This document shows positions 17,244-25,724 of a DNA stretch of 58,349 nucleotides, one piece after another; the first letter of the stretch is position 1; each line of letters opens with the position of its first letter. Origin of the DNA: Acinetobacter sp. HR7 (GTDB taxonomy: Bacteria > Pseudomonadota > Gammaproteobacteria > Pseudomonadales > Moraxellaceae); the NCBI RefSeq assembly GCF_000773685.1, contig NZ_JPQO01000188.1:1-58349 (forward strand), written 5' to 3'. A program made the position numbers and the translations under genes. The notes beneath the pieces were generated by a model. That model was not told the origin of the DNA and searched no databases. It saw nothing but the letters and a program-made list of their open reading frames with translations.

Positions 17244-17313
17244 AGGATGAACAGGCTCATATACACCAAAATTTTGAATATCTTATCAATAAATTGCTGT
17301 TGTACCTATGCTC

Positions 17314-17323
17314 TGGTCGACCA
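17314..17323. repeat. 10-bp palindrome in the TetR-SDR gap
   Basis: TGGTCGACCA is a perfect 10-bp palindrome 35 bp from the stronger palindrome at 17358. It may be a secondary operator; its short length makes chance possible. Confidence 0.35.
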
Positions 17324-17357
17324 AATCATCTTGGCCCGAATAGACAAGTCAGTTTGA

Positions 17358-17386
17358 TTGACAATGAATATTGTCAAAACTATATT
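17358..17386 (+). promoter_or_regulatory. sigma-70 promoter with overlapping operator for the SDR gene
   Basis: TTGACA (17358-17363) and TATATT (17381-17386) are spaced by exactly 17 bp. The -35 hexamer is embedded in the inverted repeat TTGACAAT-GAAT-ATTGTCAA (17358-17377). A repressor bound here, most simply the divergent TetR protein, would occlude RNA polymerase. Confidence 0.78.
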
Positions 17387-17463
17387 GGGGAGAATTGCTG
17401 CATGAAGCACGACAGAACCAGAAACACTGTCCGCGCGGGCAGTGTCATTCATAAGGGAAAACC

Positions 17464-18312
17464 ATGAAAAATTTTAATAATAAAGTTGCTGCGATTACCG
17501 GGGCAGGGTCTGGGATCGGCCAGCAGTTGGCCGTGTTACTGGCAAAACAGGGCTGTCATCTGGCATTAAGTGATGTCAATGAACAAGGTCTGGCTAATAC
17601 CGTTGAGTTGCTCAAAGATGCCAATGTCCGTGTCACCAGCAAAAAGGTCAATGTGGCGAATCTGGAAGAAATACGTGCCTGGGCAGCTGAAGTCGAGAAA
17701 GATCATGGCAGCGTGAACATGATCTTTAATAATGCAGGCGTGGCACTGGGTTCTACCGTGGAAGGCGCCAGCTATGACGAGCTGGAATGGATTGTCGGGA
17801 TTAATTTCTGGGGTGTCGTCTATGGGACCAAGGAATTCCTGCCGCTGATCAAGAAAACGGGCGAAGGGCATATCATTAATATCTCCAGCCTGTTTGGCCT
17901 GACCGCGCAACCGACACAATCGGGGTATAACGCCACCAAGTTTGCGGTACGTGGCTTTACCGAATCGCTACGTCAGGAACTGGATATGGAAAACTGTGGC
18001 GTCAGTGCGCTGTGTGTGCATCCGGGCGGGATCCGGACCAATATCGCCAATGCGGCAAAAATGAATGACAGTATCCGTAGTCTCGGCATGCATCCGGAAA
18101 AATCAGCGCAGAACTTTAACAAGCTGCTGCGTTGTCCGCCGGAAGAAGCGGCGCGCCAGATTCTCGATGCAGTTCTGAAAAACAAACGCCGCTTGCTGAT
18201 CGGTAATGATGCTAAAGCGATTGATCTGATGCAGCGTATCCTGCCAGCGGGCTACCAGAAAGTAACCGCTTTTGCGACCAAGCTTGGGAATCGTTCCAAG
18301 AAATCTGCTTAA
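17464..18312 (+). CDS. SDR family NAD(P)-dependent oxidoreductase
   Basis: This 282-residue classical short-chain dehydrogenase has the cofactor motif TGAGSGIG (12-19), NNAG (89-92), the catalytic serine in ISS (141-142) and YNATK with Y155 and K159. D37 after the second strand favours NAD over NADP. The C-terminal tail (about 230-282) is longer and basic, as in membrane-associated or lipid-acting members. AAGGGAAA precedes ATG 17464. It is likely controlled by the adjacent TetR repressor; the substrate is not known. Confidence 0.92.
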   Translation: MKNFNNKVAAITGAGSGIGQQLAVLLAKQGCHLALSDVNEQGLANTVELLKDANVRVTSKKVNVANLEEIRAWAAEVEKDHGSVNMIFNNAGVALGSTVEGASYDELEWIVGINFWGVVYGTKEFLPLIKKTGEGHIINISSLFGLTAQPTQSGYNATKFAVRGFTESLRQELDMENCGVSALCVHPGGIRTNIANAAKMNDSIRSLGMHPEKSAQNFNKLLRCPPEEAARQILDAVLKNKRRLLIGNDAKAIDLMQRILPAGYQKVTAFATKLGNRSKKSA

Positions 18313-18331
18313 GTTTTGAAAATCAATCAAA

Positions 18332-18357
18332 TAAAAGCTCACAGAGGTGGGCTTTTT
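18332..18357 (+). terminator. terminator after the SDR gene
   Basis: AAAGCTCAC/GTGGGCTTT stem (one G-U pair) followed by TTTTTT. Confidence 0.75.
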
Positions 18358-18455
18358 TGATATTGGAACTAATGAAATTTTAATATTCAGGAAGTTTTAT
18401 TTATCTTAAAAATAGAAAATAAAATAGGGATTAAAGCTGAATTGATATAAGCAAA

Positions 18456-18471
18456 TGTTGAATTTTCAACA
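18456..18471. promoter_or_regulatory. candidate activator site for the sigma-54 operon
   Basis: TGTTGAA-TT-TTCAACA is a 7-bp inverted repeat centred about 110 bp upstream of the start expected from the -24/-12 promoter. That is the normal distance for an enhancer-binding protein; the SfnR-like protein encoded at 28561 is the obvious candidate. Confidence 0.6.
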
Positions 18472-18546
18472 CTGAAAGCGGTTAAAAACCAACATAAATA
18501 CTCTGGATATTTTTATAAAAGTAAATAAAAACAATAAATTAAATAA

Positions 18547-18564
18547 TTGGCATGCTTGTTGCCA
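18547..18564 (+). promoter_or_regulatory. sigma-54 (-24/-12) promoter of the organosulfur operon
   Basis: TTGGCATGCTTGTTGC has the invariant GG (18549-18550) and GC (18561-18562) exactly 10 bp apart, in the TTGGCA...TTGC context of RpoN promoters. The start would be near 18573, leaving a leader of about 32 nt before ATG 18605. Confidence 0.85.
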
Positions 18565-18604
18565 TATAGGGAGAGTGAAAAGATAACAAACTAGGTACTC
18601 CCCC

Positions 18605-20113
18605 ATGACTATTTTAAAAGATTTAAAAGGCAAGACTTCTCGTTCAGCGCAGGTGAAATCCCAGCTCGATTTTCCGGTGATTGATACGGATATTCATACC
18701 AATGCCTATAGCCCGGCACTGGAAGACTATATTGCACAATACGGTGGTTCACGTATTGTAGATCTGTTCCGGACTCATTTAAAAAGTAATGGCTTAAATG
18801 CTTTAGCTGCAGAATGGTATAGCGCAACGCCACAAGAGCGTAAAGACCGTCGTTTATTCCGTCCCCCATTCTGGGCGCTACCATCTGAAAATACCTATGA
18901 CCTGGCAACTGTAGCCTTACCAGGTTTGTTATATGAGCGTTTAGAAGAGCTCGGTACAGACTATGCGGTACTGTATCCAAACCTGTCTTTGTTCCCAATC
19001 AACTCATCTAATGATGATCTGCGTTTATCTTTGACTCGTGCCATTAATCATTTCCATGCCGATGTCTATAAGCCTTATGCAGACCGTTTGACCCCAGTCG
19101 CTGCAATTCCACTGAATACGCCACAAGAGGGTATTGAGGAACTGGAATTTGCACAAAAGTTGGGACTAAAAACAGCCTTGATTCCAGGTGCAGTCCGCCG
19201 GCCGATTAAAACTATCGCAGATCGTTATCCTGAAGATACGGATCTACGCCGTTATGCGTATTGGCTGGATTTCTTCGGCATCGATAGTGAATATGACTAC
19301 GACCCATTCTGGCAAAAGAGTGTGGAACTGGGCATCAACCTGTCGACACACTCAGGTAGCCAAAGCTGGGTGGCACGTAATTCACCAACAAACTATATGT
19401 TCAATCACATTAACCACTTTGCAGATGCTTCTGAAGCACTGGCTAAAGCCTTGTTCTTTGGTGGCGTGACTGAGCGTATTCCACAACTGCGCATTGCGCT
19501 ATTAGAAGCAGGTGCAGCATGGGGTCAAAACGTGTTGACACATCTGGTTGACCGCTTTGAAAAACGTGGCAATGAACATGTACAGCAATACAACCCGGAA
19601 CGCCTGAATCATGAGTTAGCGGTTGAGTTGTATCGTCAATATGGTCATACCTTATATCAGGGCCGTGAATTGAATGAGCAAGAGATTATTGAAAGCTTAT
19701 TTGGGGTGGCAGGTACGGGACGTTTCCAAGCGCAGAAACCAGAAGAAATTAATGATTTTGCTCTGGCAAAAATTCAAAGCAAACAGGATATCTGGGATCG
19801 CTGGGTACCAAATTTCTACTTCGGCAATGAAGCAGATGACCGCACGATTGTGGGGGCTTTAAATCCAAAAGGGAATCCATTTGGCCAGAAAATTAATGCT
19901 TTATATTCTTCAGATTCGGGTCATTGGGATGTTCCTGAACTGACTGAGCCACTGGCAGAAACCTGGGATTTGGTGCAAGAAGGGGCGATTACCGTAGAAG
20001 ACTTCAAGTCACTTGTATTCACCAATCCGTATCAGTTCTATACCGCGAATAATCCTGACTTCTTTAAGGGAACCCAGGTGGAAGCCAAATTAAACCAACA
20101 AAACGCAGCATAA
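18605..20113 (+). CDS. amidohydrolase (ACMSD-like), sulfur-free protein
   Basis: This 502-residue protein has the amidohydrolase-2 / ACMSD-like TIM-barrel pattern: VIDTDIH (25-31) provides the N-terminal metal ligands, H249 in STHSGS is a further ligand, and an acidic SSDSGHWD segment comes late. Relatives decarboxylate or hydrolyse small carboxylates and amides. The protein has no cysteine and only one internal methionine (M265), as in proteins made during sulfur starvation. It is the first gene after the sigma-54 promoter. I infer a role in releasing or modifying an imported organosulfur compound; the substrate is unknown. Confidence 0.82.
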   Translation: MTILKDLKGKTSRSAQVKSQLDFPVIDTDIHTNAYSPALEDYIAQYGGSRIVDLFRTHLKSNGLNALAAEWYSATPQERKDRRLFRPPFWALPSENTYDLATVALPGLLYERLEELGTDYAVLYPNLSLFPINSSNDDLRLSLTRAINHFHADVYKPYADRLTPVAAIPLNTPQEGIEELEFAQKLGLKTALIPGAVRRPIKTIADRYPEDTDLRRYAYWLDFFGIDSEYDYDPFWQKSVELGINLSTHSGSQSWVARNSPTNYMFNHINHFADASEALAKALFFGGVTERIPQLRIALLEAGAAWGQNVLTHLVDRFEKRGNEHVQQYNPERLNHELAVELYRQYGHTLYQGRELNEQEIIESLFGVAGTGRFQAQKPEEINDFALAKIQSKQDIWDRWVPNFYFGNEADDRTIVGALNPKGNPFGQKINALYSSDSGHWDVPELTEPLAETWDLVQEGAITVEDFKSLVFTNPYQFYTANNPDFFKGTQVEAKLNQQNAA

Positions 20114-20133
20114 CCCCTTAATTCAAAAATATC

Positions 20134-20165
20134 GTCCGCTTGTGCCAGCAGGCGGACTGGGGATT
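20134..20165 (+). terminator. internal hairpin between amidohydrolase and porin genes
   Basis: Arms GTCCGC/GCGGAC (20134-20139, 20152-20157) are followed by a TGGGGATTTTT tract. It may partly terminate or stabilise the upstream message, giving different amounts of amidohydrolase and the downstream products. Confidence 0.45.
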
Positions 20166-20200
20166 TTTCGTCTTTTATTTTAATGATTCAGGAATTTTTT

Positions 20201-21691
20201 GTGGGTAAACAACATTTATTGGCTGTATCCGTTGCATTGATTATTCAAGGGATCTCTCTCAGTGCGTATGCAGATGACACGACTCAGGCTGAGTTAAAAC
20301 AGCTTAAAGCACAGATTGACGTCTTACAGAAACGCTTTGTGCAGCTGGAACAAAAACACAATACCACGCTGTCTACGAGTGACCAAAGTGAAGCGACGCA
20401 TACAGAGTTTACGGAAGATGGGGAAGGTGCTGAGCTGATTGCGCGTGAAGTCACAACAGATGACATCGATGGCTTAAAAGGGGATATCGAGAATTTCAAA
20501 TATGACCATTCCCGTCAGTATGAACGTCAAACAGTGAAATCCGCACGTGATACGACTTTATACGGAACGGTACAGGTACGTGCCTCTTATCAGGACGAGG
20601 GGACGACTGCAGGTAATCCGGCACCCGTGGGTGAGCGCAAATCAACGTTTGATATTCCAACAGCACTGATTGGGGTGCGTGGTAATTTATTCCGTGATTA
20701 TAATGAAGGCAAAAATCTGGATTACCAGCTGTCTTTCAGTTATGCCAAACAGACTGGGACTGCGGGTAATAACAGTAACTTCAATTTGCAGGATGCTTTT
20801 CTACGCTACAACTTTTTCTCGACCAACTCCGGTTTGGAACAACCCCGTTTAAATGCAACGTTGGGTCAGCAACTCATTCCGTTTGGTCTGGAAGCGCAGT
20901 CACCTGAAGATTTACGTCCAACCATTACTCAGGCGATCGCGCCTGTACAGTTAGGTCTAACAGCACGTCAAAACGGTTTAATTGTACGTGGTGATGCCAA
21001 ACCTTATGTCGATTACGGTGCAAATTACCGCGCTCCATTACTGGAATATGCATTTGGTGTGACTAATGGTAATGGGATCAACAAGACCGATGATAATGAG
21101 GGCAAAGATTATCTGGCACGTCTGGCTTATACCTTGCCTGTGGACTATGCCAGCATTTTCCGTGAGCTGAAATTCGGTGTGTCGTATTTAAAAGGTAAGA
21201 ACAATATCAAAAATGATGGGCTTTTGCTTAGCGATCATGGCAAGCGCGATATTTTAGGCTTTGATATTTACTACAACCATGCACCGTTTGGTGTGACCTA
21301 CGAATACATTCAGGCTAAAACAGAAAAAGCCACGCCTGTGAATGAGCTGGTTGATACCACGGCTGAAGGGCATACCTTTACCTTGTTCTATACCTTGGGT
21401 GACCAGTTCTATAACAGTATCAAATCCAATGCCAAATTTGACGATTTCTGGCCGAAGTCAATCCAGGGCTATTACCGCTATGACAACTATAACCCGAACA
21501 AAGATCAGGACGTGGTTGGTGTGCCTGGCAATGGCTGGGGTGAATATGACAAGCACTCGCTGGGCCTGAACTTCTTCTTCGCGCAAACCACTAAGTTCCA
21601 GCTAGCCCTGAACCATACCAAATACCAAAACGAAACCAGTTCCCAAAAAGACTTTAATGAAGTCGTGGGTCAATTCCAATACACCTTCTAA
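20201..21691 (+). CDS. outer-membrane porin (OprO/OprP-like), sulfur-free protein
   Basis: This 496-residue protein is an outer-membrane beta-barrel. A signal peptide ends at SAYA, a helical coiled-coil-like region follows (LKQLKAQIDVLQKRFVQLE), then alternating beta strands with LYGTVQVRASY and a terminal aromatic QFQYTF typical of Bam substrates. It resembles phosphate-selective porins O and P and should admit an anionic substrate. GTG 20201 with AGGA upstream is preferred over ATG 20183, which lacks a ribosome site. It contains no cysteine and no methionine except the initiator. Confidence 0.82.
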   Translation: MGKQHLLAVSVALIIQGISLSAYADDTTQAELKQLKAQIDVLQKRFVQLEQKHNTTLSTSDQSEATHTEFTEDGEGAELIAREVTTDDIDGLKGDIENFKYDHSRQYERQTVKSARDTTLYGTVQVRASYQDEGTTAGNPAPVGERKSTFDIPTALIGVRGNLFRDYNEGKNLDYQLSFSYAKQTGTAGNNSNFNLQDAFLRYNFFSTNSGLEQPRLNATLGQQLIPFGLEAQSPEDLRPTITQAIAPVQLGLTARQNGLIVRGDAKPYVDYGANYRAPLLEYAFGVTNGNGINKTDDNEGKDYLARLAYTLPVDYASIFRELKFGVSYLKGKNNIKNDGLLLSDHGKRDILGFDIYYNHAPFGVTYEYIQAKTEKATPVNELVDTTAEGHTFTLFYTLGDQFYNSIKSNAKFDDFWPKSIQGYYRYDNYNPNKDQDVVGVPGNGWGEYDKHSLGLNFFFAQTTKFQLALNHTKYQNETSSQKDFNEVVGQFQYTF

Positions 21692-21715
21692 TTATTCAAC
21701 AGGATTGTTTTAAAA

Positions 21716-22771
21716 ATGAAATTTCTCTCTAAAAAAATTACCGCAAGTTTACTGGCACTTTCAGCATTAGGTCTAAGTGTTCAGGTGTCTGCGGCAGCAC
21801 CGAAAGAAATCCGTATTTCTGTGTCTAGTGCTGGCGAGGGCGGACGTCCAAAAATTGGCGGCAGTTTTATTGCATCAGCACATGCACGTGGGGTACTGGA
21901 ACAGGAATTTAAAAAAGACGGTATTAAAGTGACCTGGTTATTCTTCCCAGGCGCAGGTCCAGCAACCAATGAAGCTTTAGCGAACGGTAAAGTCGACTTT
22001 GCATCTCAAGGGGATTTGCCCGCGATTGTTGGCCGCTCATCAGGCCTGAAAACCAAACTGTTATTTGGTACTGGGCGTTTAGGACCGGTGTATTTCGTTG
22101 TGCCGTCAGACTCTACAGCCAAATCGCTAGCGGATTTAAAAGGCAAGAAAATTGCCAACTTTAAAGGCACGAATGGACAGATCGTTCTTCATCGCCTGCT
22201 GAAAAGCCAGGGAGTATCTGAAAAAGATTTCCGAGTTATTAATCAGGATACCTATTCATCCCGTACCTCGATTGCAACGGGGGATATCGACGGCACGATT
22301 ACGACACCTTGGAGCCTGGAAGCTCGTGGTGTGGCAAAACGCTTAATCACCTCCAAAGATCCAAAAGTTTCGGCTTTATCTGCGTTCTGGGTCACAGAAG
22401 CGTTTGAAAGACAATATCCAGATATTGTCCAGCGTGTGGTGACAACCTTAGTGAAGCAAGCACACTGGAGCAGTCAGGAAGCTAACCGTAATGAACAGTA
22501 CAAGCTTTGGGCACAAAGCGGTATTCCATATATCGACTATAAAAAAGACTGGGATGGCTGGGATCTGAAAAAACGGATTAACCCGCTGCTAGATGATTTC
22601 CATGTGGCTCAGTATATCGATGCTGCAAAAATCTCTAAAGAAGCACGACTCATTCGCCGTGATGTGGATATCAAAACCTGGTACGAACCTAAGTATTTGA
22701 ACCATGCCCTGAAAGAACTCAAACTTGAAAACTATTGGCGACCTTTGAATGCCAATGGCCAGCCAAAGTAA
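21716..22771 (+). CDS. periplasmic TauA/SsuA-type binding protein, sulfur-free
   Basis: This 351-residue protein is a substrate-binding protein of the sulfonate/nitrate/taurine (NMT1-like) family. A signal peptide ends near VSAAA; RPKIGGSFIASAHARG and FFPGAGPATNEALANGKVDFASQ carry the ligand-pocket pattern, and DLKGKKIANFKGT lies in the second lobe. It captures the periplasmic substrate for the permeases downstream. Apart from the initiator it has no methionine, and no cysteine. It ends 10 bp before the MFS gene in the same operon. Confidence 0.87.
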   Translation: MKFLSKKITASLLALSALGLSVQVSAAAPKEIRISVSSAGEGGRPKIGGSFIASAHARGVLEQEFKKDGIKVTWLFFPGAGPATNEALANGKVDFASQGDLPAIVGRSSGLKTKLLFGTGRLGPVYFVVPSDSTAKSLADLKGKKIANFKGTNGQIVLHRLLKSQGVSEKDFRVINQDTYSSRTSIATGDIDGTITTPWSLEARGVAKRLITSKDPKVSALSAFWVTEAFERQYPDIVQRVVTTLVKQAHWSSQEANRNEQYKLWAQSGIPYIDYKKDWDGWDLKKRINPLLDDFHVAQYIDAAKISKEARLIRRDVDIKTWYEPKYLNHALKELKLENYWRPLNANGQPK

Positions 22772-22781
22772 GGATGTTCTG

Positions 22782-24041
22782 ATGTCATCGGTTGAATCAA
22801 ATCTCGCCACAACACCGCTGTCTTTCAAGTTTATGAGCAGCTTTATTGTGCTGACGATTTTGGCAGGTTTAGGGATGGGCGTATTTCGCGTCCTGACCTC
22901 CCTGTATGGCGTTGAACTGCAAGCCTCACCGTTACAGTTAGGCTTGATTTCTTCAGCGCAGAGTATTGGTGTCTTACTGATGGCTTTACCGATTGGGGTC
23001 CTGGTCAAACGTTTAGGTTCCTTGAAAGTATTTAGTATCGGCAGTATTGCAGGTGCGATCCTGTTTGTATTGGCCTCACTTTTTCACAACCCCTGGGCAC
23101 TGGTACTGATTACTGCTTTGGTGAGCTTTGTAATGCCGATGCGTTTTGTCTCAATCAATACGGTTTTTTTAACCCATTTACGCCGTCTTGGTGCAGCAAA
23201 AGCCGGCTGGTTTCGTGGTTCGCATATGATGGGCTTTTTCCTGATCGGTCCATCACTGGCACTATTTTTTGTCTCGTTATTTGGTTATCAGAAGTCTTTC
23301 TGGTGTGTGGCAGCACTGTTTATTGTTGCAATGTTATTCGCACCGATCTGCTTCGAGAAAAAAAGCCAGATTGAACGTGATGCTCAACCGAAATTCCGGT
23401 TTAAGGAAATTCTTGAGCCACTGCGTTTAATCAAAAGTCATCAGCCACTGCGTACCGTGTGCCTGCTCGAAATTTTAAGCAGTATTGCCACCAATACCTT
23501 TGGTTTCTTTATCGTCGTCATTGCGATTCAGAATTTCGCTTTTGCTGAACATTCAGCCGTATTGCTACTCACAGTTCAAGGCATTGTCTTTGTGGGTTCC
23601 TTATTTGGCTTGGGGAGCTTTGCAGAATGGCTAGGCTATCAAAAGTTTTATCTGATCGGTTTGACTTTGATTAGTGGGGCTTTATTTGCCTTAGCGCTAC
23701 TGAAGCAGGCTTGGGGTTTATGGCCAGCCAGTGCCTTGCTGGGTTTGGGACTAGGCGTGTTGCATATCGCCAACTTTATGTCTTTTGCCAAAGTCGGTGA
23801 AGAAACAGAAATGACCAAAGTTTCGCCTATTCTGGCATTAGTGGGACCTCTAGGCGGATTGCTTGGCGGTTTTATCGGCATGGTCTGCGGATCCAGTTTT
23901 GGATTGCAATGGCTATTCTTGCCGACTGCAATCGCATTTACTTGCATGACTTTTTATATCTATTTCAGCCAGCGCTTTCTGGCATTTATCCAAAATGATC
24001 AACTCAATACAACACAGCAACTCGAGGGGCAAAAATCATGA
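22782..24041 (+). CDS. MFS transporter
   Basis: This 419-residue protein has about 12 membrane helices and the family loop motif GVLVKRLGSLKVF after helix 2 (a variant of GxxxDRxGRR). It sits in the middle of an ABC operon and could import or export the same compound or its breakdown product. ATG 22782 has AAGGA 7 bp upstream; the longer frame from 22749 would overlap the previous gene. Unlike its three upstream neighbours it contains normal numbers of Cys and Met. Its stop overlaps the next start by 4 bp (ATGA). Confidence 0.87.
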   Translation: MSSVESNLATTPLSFKFMSSFIVLTILAGLGMGVFRVLTSLYGVELQASPLQLGLISSAQSIGVLLMALPIGVLVKRLGSLKVFSIGSIAGAILFVLASLFHNPWALVLITALVSFVMPMRFVSINTVFLTHLRRLGAAKAGWFRGSHMMGFFLIGPSLALFFVSLFGYQKSFWCVAALFIVAMLFAPICFEKKSQIERDAQPKFRFKEILEPLRLIKSHQPLRTVCLLEILSSIATNTFGFFIVVIAIQNFAFAEHSAVLLLTVQGIVFVGSLFGLGSFAEWLGYQKFYLIGLTLISGALFALALLKQAWGLWPASALLGLGLGVLHIANFMSFAKVGEETEMTKVSPILALVGPLGGLLGGFIGMVCGSSFGLQWLFLPTAIAFTCMTFYIYFSQRFLAFIQNDQLNTTQQLEGQKS

Positions 24042-24880
24042 GTAACAGTCATATTGAACGCCGTAGTTTTGCATGGCAAAACATTTTCAATCCTGTTGAA
24101 TTGCTTAGAAAAGCCGTCAAAACGCTGTTGTTGCTGTGTTGTGGCCTAGCGATTCCATTGGCCGTATTAGCGCTTTGGCATATCGCAACAGAACGACAAT
24201 GGCTGCCCGAGCAGATCCTGCCAGCACCACAGCTGGTCTGGACGACGACGCTGGAACTGTGGCAATCAGGCGATCTGCAGAGCAATTTTCTGATCAGCGC
24301 CAAACGCATTTTCTGGAGTGTCAGTCTGGGTGCGAGTATTGGCCTGATCCTGGGAGCCTGGTTTGCCTTGTCCAATAAGGCCAAGCAATTGGTTTATCCA
24401 AGTATCCAGCTTTTGGCCCAGTTCCCGATCATTGCCTGGATTCCCCTGTTAATGATTTTTCTGGGTATAGATGAAGCTTTAAAAATTGTTGCGATCTCTC
24501 TGGCGGTGATTGCTCCGGTGCTGATTGCAACCTTTAAGGGCATTCAGCAGGTACCTGTCCGGTTACTGGAAGTGGCTCGCGTTTACCAATTTTCAAAATT
24601 GCAAACCTTAACTCGGGTGATTTTGCCCGCAAGTTTACCTGCCATTATCAGTGGCTTACGCCAAGGCATCATGCAGGCGTGGTTGGCTCTGGTCTTTGTG
24701 GAATTGCTTGCCAGCAGTGAAGGCATTGGTTTCCTCATGGTATGGGGACGTCAGCTGATGCAGCTGGATATCGTCTTCATGGGCATTATTTTTATTGGCG
24801 TAACGGGTTATGTCCTGGACAGTGTTCTTGCTGTGTTTGAACGTGTGGCTCGTTTCTATGCAACACGTGTGAGGACTTAA
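24038..24880 (+). CDS. TauC/SsuC-type ABC permease, first of tandem pair
   Basis: This 280-residue inner-membrane protein has about six helices and the binding-protein-dependent permease signature (EVARVYQFSKLQTLTRVILPA, about 180-200), which docks on the ATPase. It starts within the stop of the MFS gene (ATGA overlap), implying translational coupling. A second permease begins 3 bp after its stop. TauC and SsuC usually form homodimers, so two adjacent genes suggest a heterodimer. Confidence 0.9.
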   Translation: MSNSHIERRSFAWQNIFNPVELLRKAVKTLLLLCCGLAIPLAVLALWHIATERQWLPEQILPAPQLVWTTTLELWQSGDLQSNFLISAKRIFWSVSLGASIGLILGAWFALSNKAKQLVYPSIQLLAQFPIIAWIPLLMIFLGIDEALKIVAISLAVIAPVLIATFKGIQQVPVRLLEVARVYQFSKLQTLTRVILPASLPAIISGLRQGIMQAWLALVFVELLASSEGIGFLMVWGRQLMQLDIVFMGIIFIGVTGYVLDSVLAVFERVARFYATRVRT

Positions 24881-24883
24881 ATC

Positions 24884-25711
24884 ATGTCAGAACTCATTTT
24901 AGAAGAACATAAAACAACTGCTTTACCGGGAAAAAACATCGCTGCTCCCGTATGGAAACCAAGCAAAACGGCATTGCAGGCATTGATTGTCCCTGCACAG
25001 TTTATCCTGCTGTGGAGTACGGCTTCTTATCTGAACTGGATCGATGCCAAACTGATTCCTTCACCTTGGGATGTCATGGTTGTTGCCAGCAAAACCTTGA
25101 GTGAGGCACAGTTCTGGCAGGGCATTACCGCCAGTTTAAGCCGTAACTTTATTGGCTATAGTATCGGGGCCAGTCTAGGCGTGGCCTTTGGTGTGTTATT
25201 GGGAACTTCACGGTTTGCCCAGTGGTTCTTTGCACCAGGTTTTCATGTATTACGTCAGGTCTCGCTGTTTGCCTGGTTACCTCTCATCTCAACCTTTTTA
25301 GGGTATGGCAATTTCGCCAAAATTTTATTCATCAGCTTATCGGTATTTTATCCAGTCGCCCTGCATAGTCTGGAAGGGGTGAGCAGCATCTCCAACAGAT
25401 ACCGTGAGGTTGCTCAGGTTTACCAGTTTCCGACCATTTATACCTATCGCAAATTGATTTTACCTGCAGCAAGCCCGCAGATTTTTGTTGGACTACAACT
25501 GGGACTGATCTTTGCCTGGTTGGCAACCATTGGTTCGGAGTTTCTGTTGGCCAATTATGGTGTGGGTCTTGGCAACCTGGTGATCCGCGGCCGTGAGCAA
25601 TTTAATGTGTCATTAATTCTACTCGGGATGTTGGTGATTGGTGTGGTCGGTTTAATTTTAAACCGCCTACTGGTGGCAGTTGAGCAGCGTTTATTGGCAT
25701 GGCAGAAGTAG
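24884..25711 (+). CDS. TauC/SsuC-type ABC permease, second of tandem pair
   Basis: This 275-residue inner-membrane protein has six predicted helices after a polar N-terminus of about 30 residues. The EAA loop appears as REVAQVYQFPTIYTYRKLILPA. It shares clear similarity with the upstream permease but is not a near-copy, so the duplication is old. It probably pairs with the 24038 product and the binding protein of 21716; an ATPase must come from 26759 or 30139. It is followed after 13 bp by a lipoprotein gene. Confidence 0.9.
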   Translation: MSELILEEHKTTALPGKNIAAPVWKPSKTALQALIVPAQFILLWSTASYLNWIDAKLIPSPWDVMVVASKTLSEAQFWQGITASLSRNFIGYSIGASLGVAFGVLLGTSRFAQWFFAPGFHVLRQVSLFAWLPLISTFLGYGNFAKILFISLSVFYPVALHSLEGVSSISNRYREVAQVYQFPTIYTYRKLILPAASPQIFVGLQLGLIFAWLATIGSEFLLANYGVGLGNLVIRGREQFNVSLILLGMLVIGVVGLILNRLLVAVEQRLLAWQK

Positions 25712-25724
25712 GAGCAGAAGAGAA

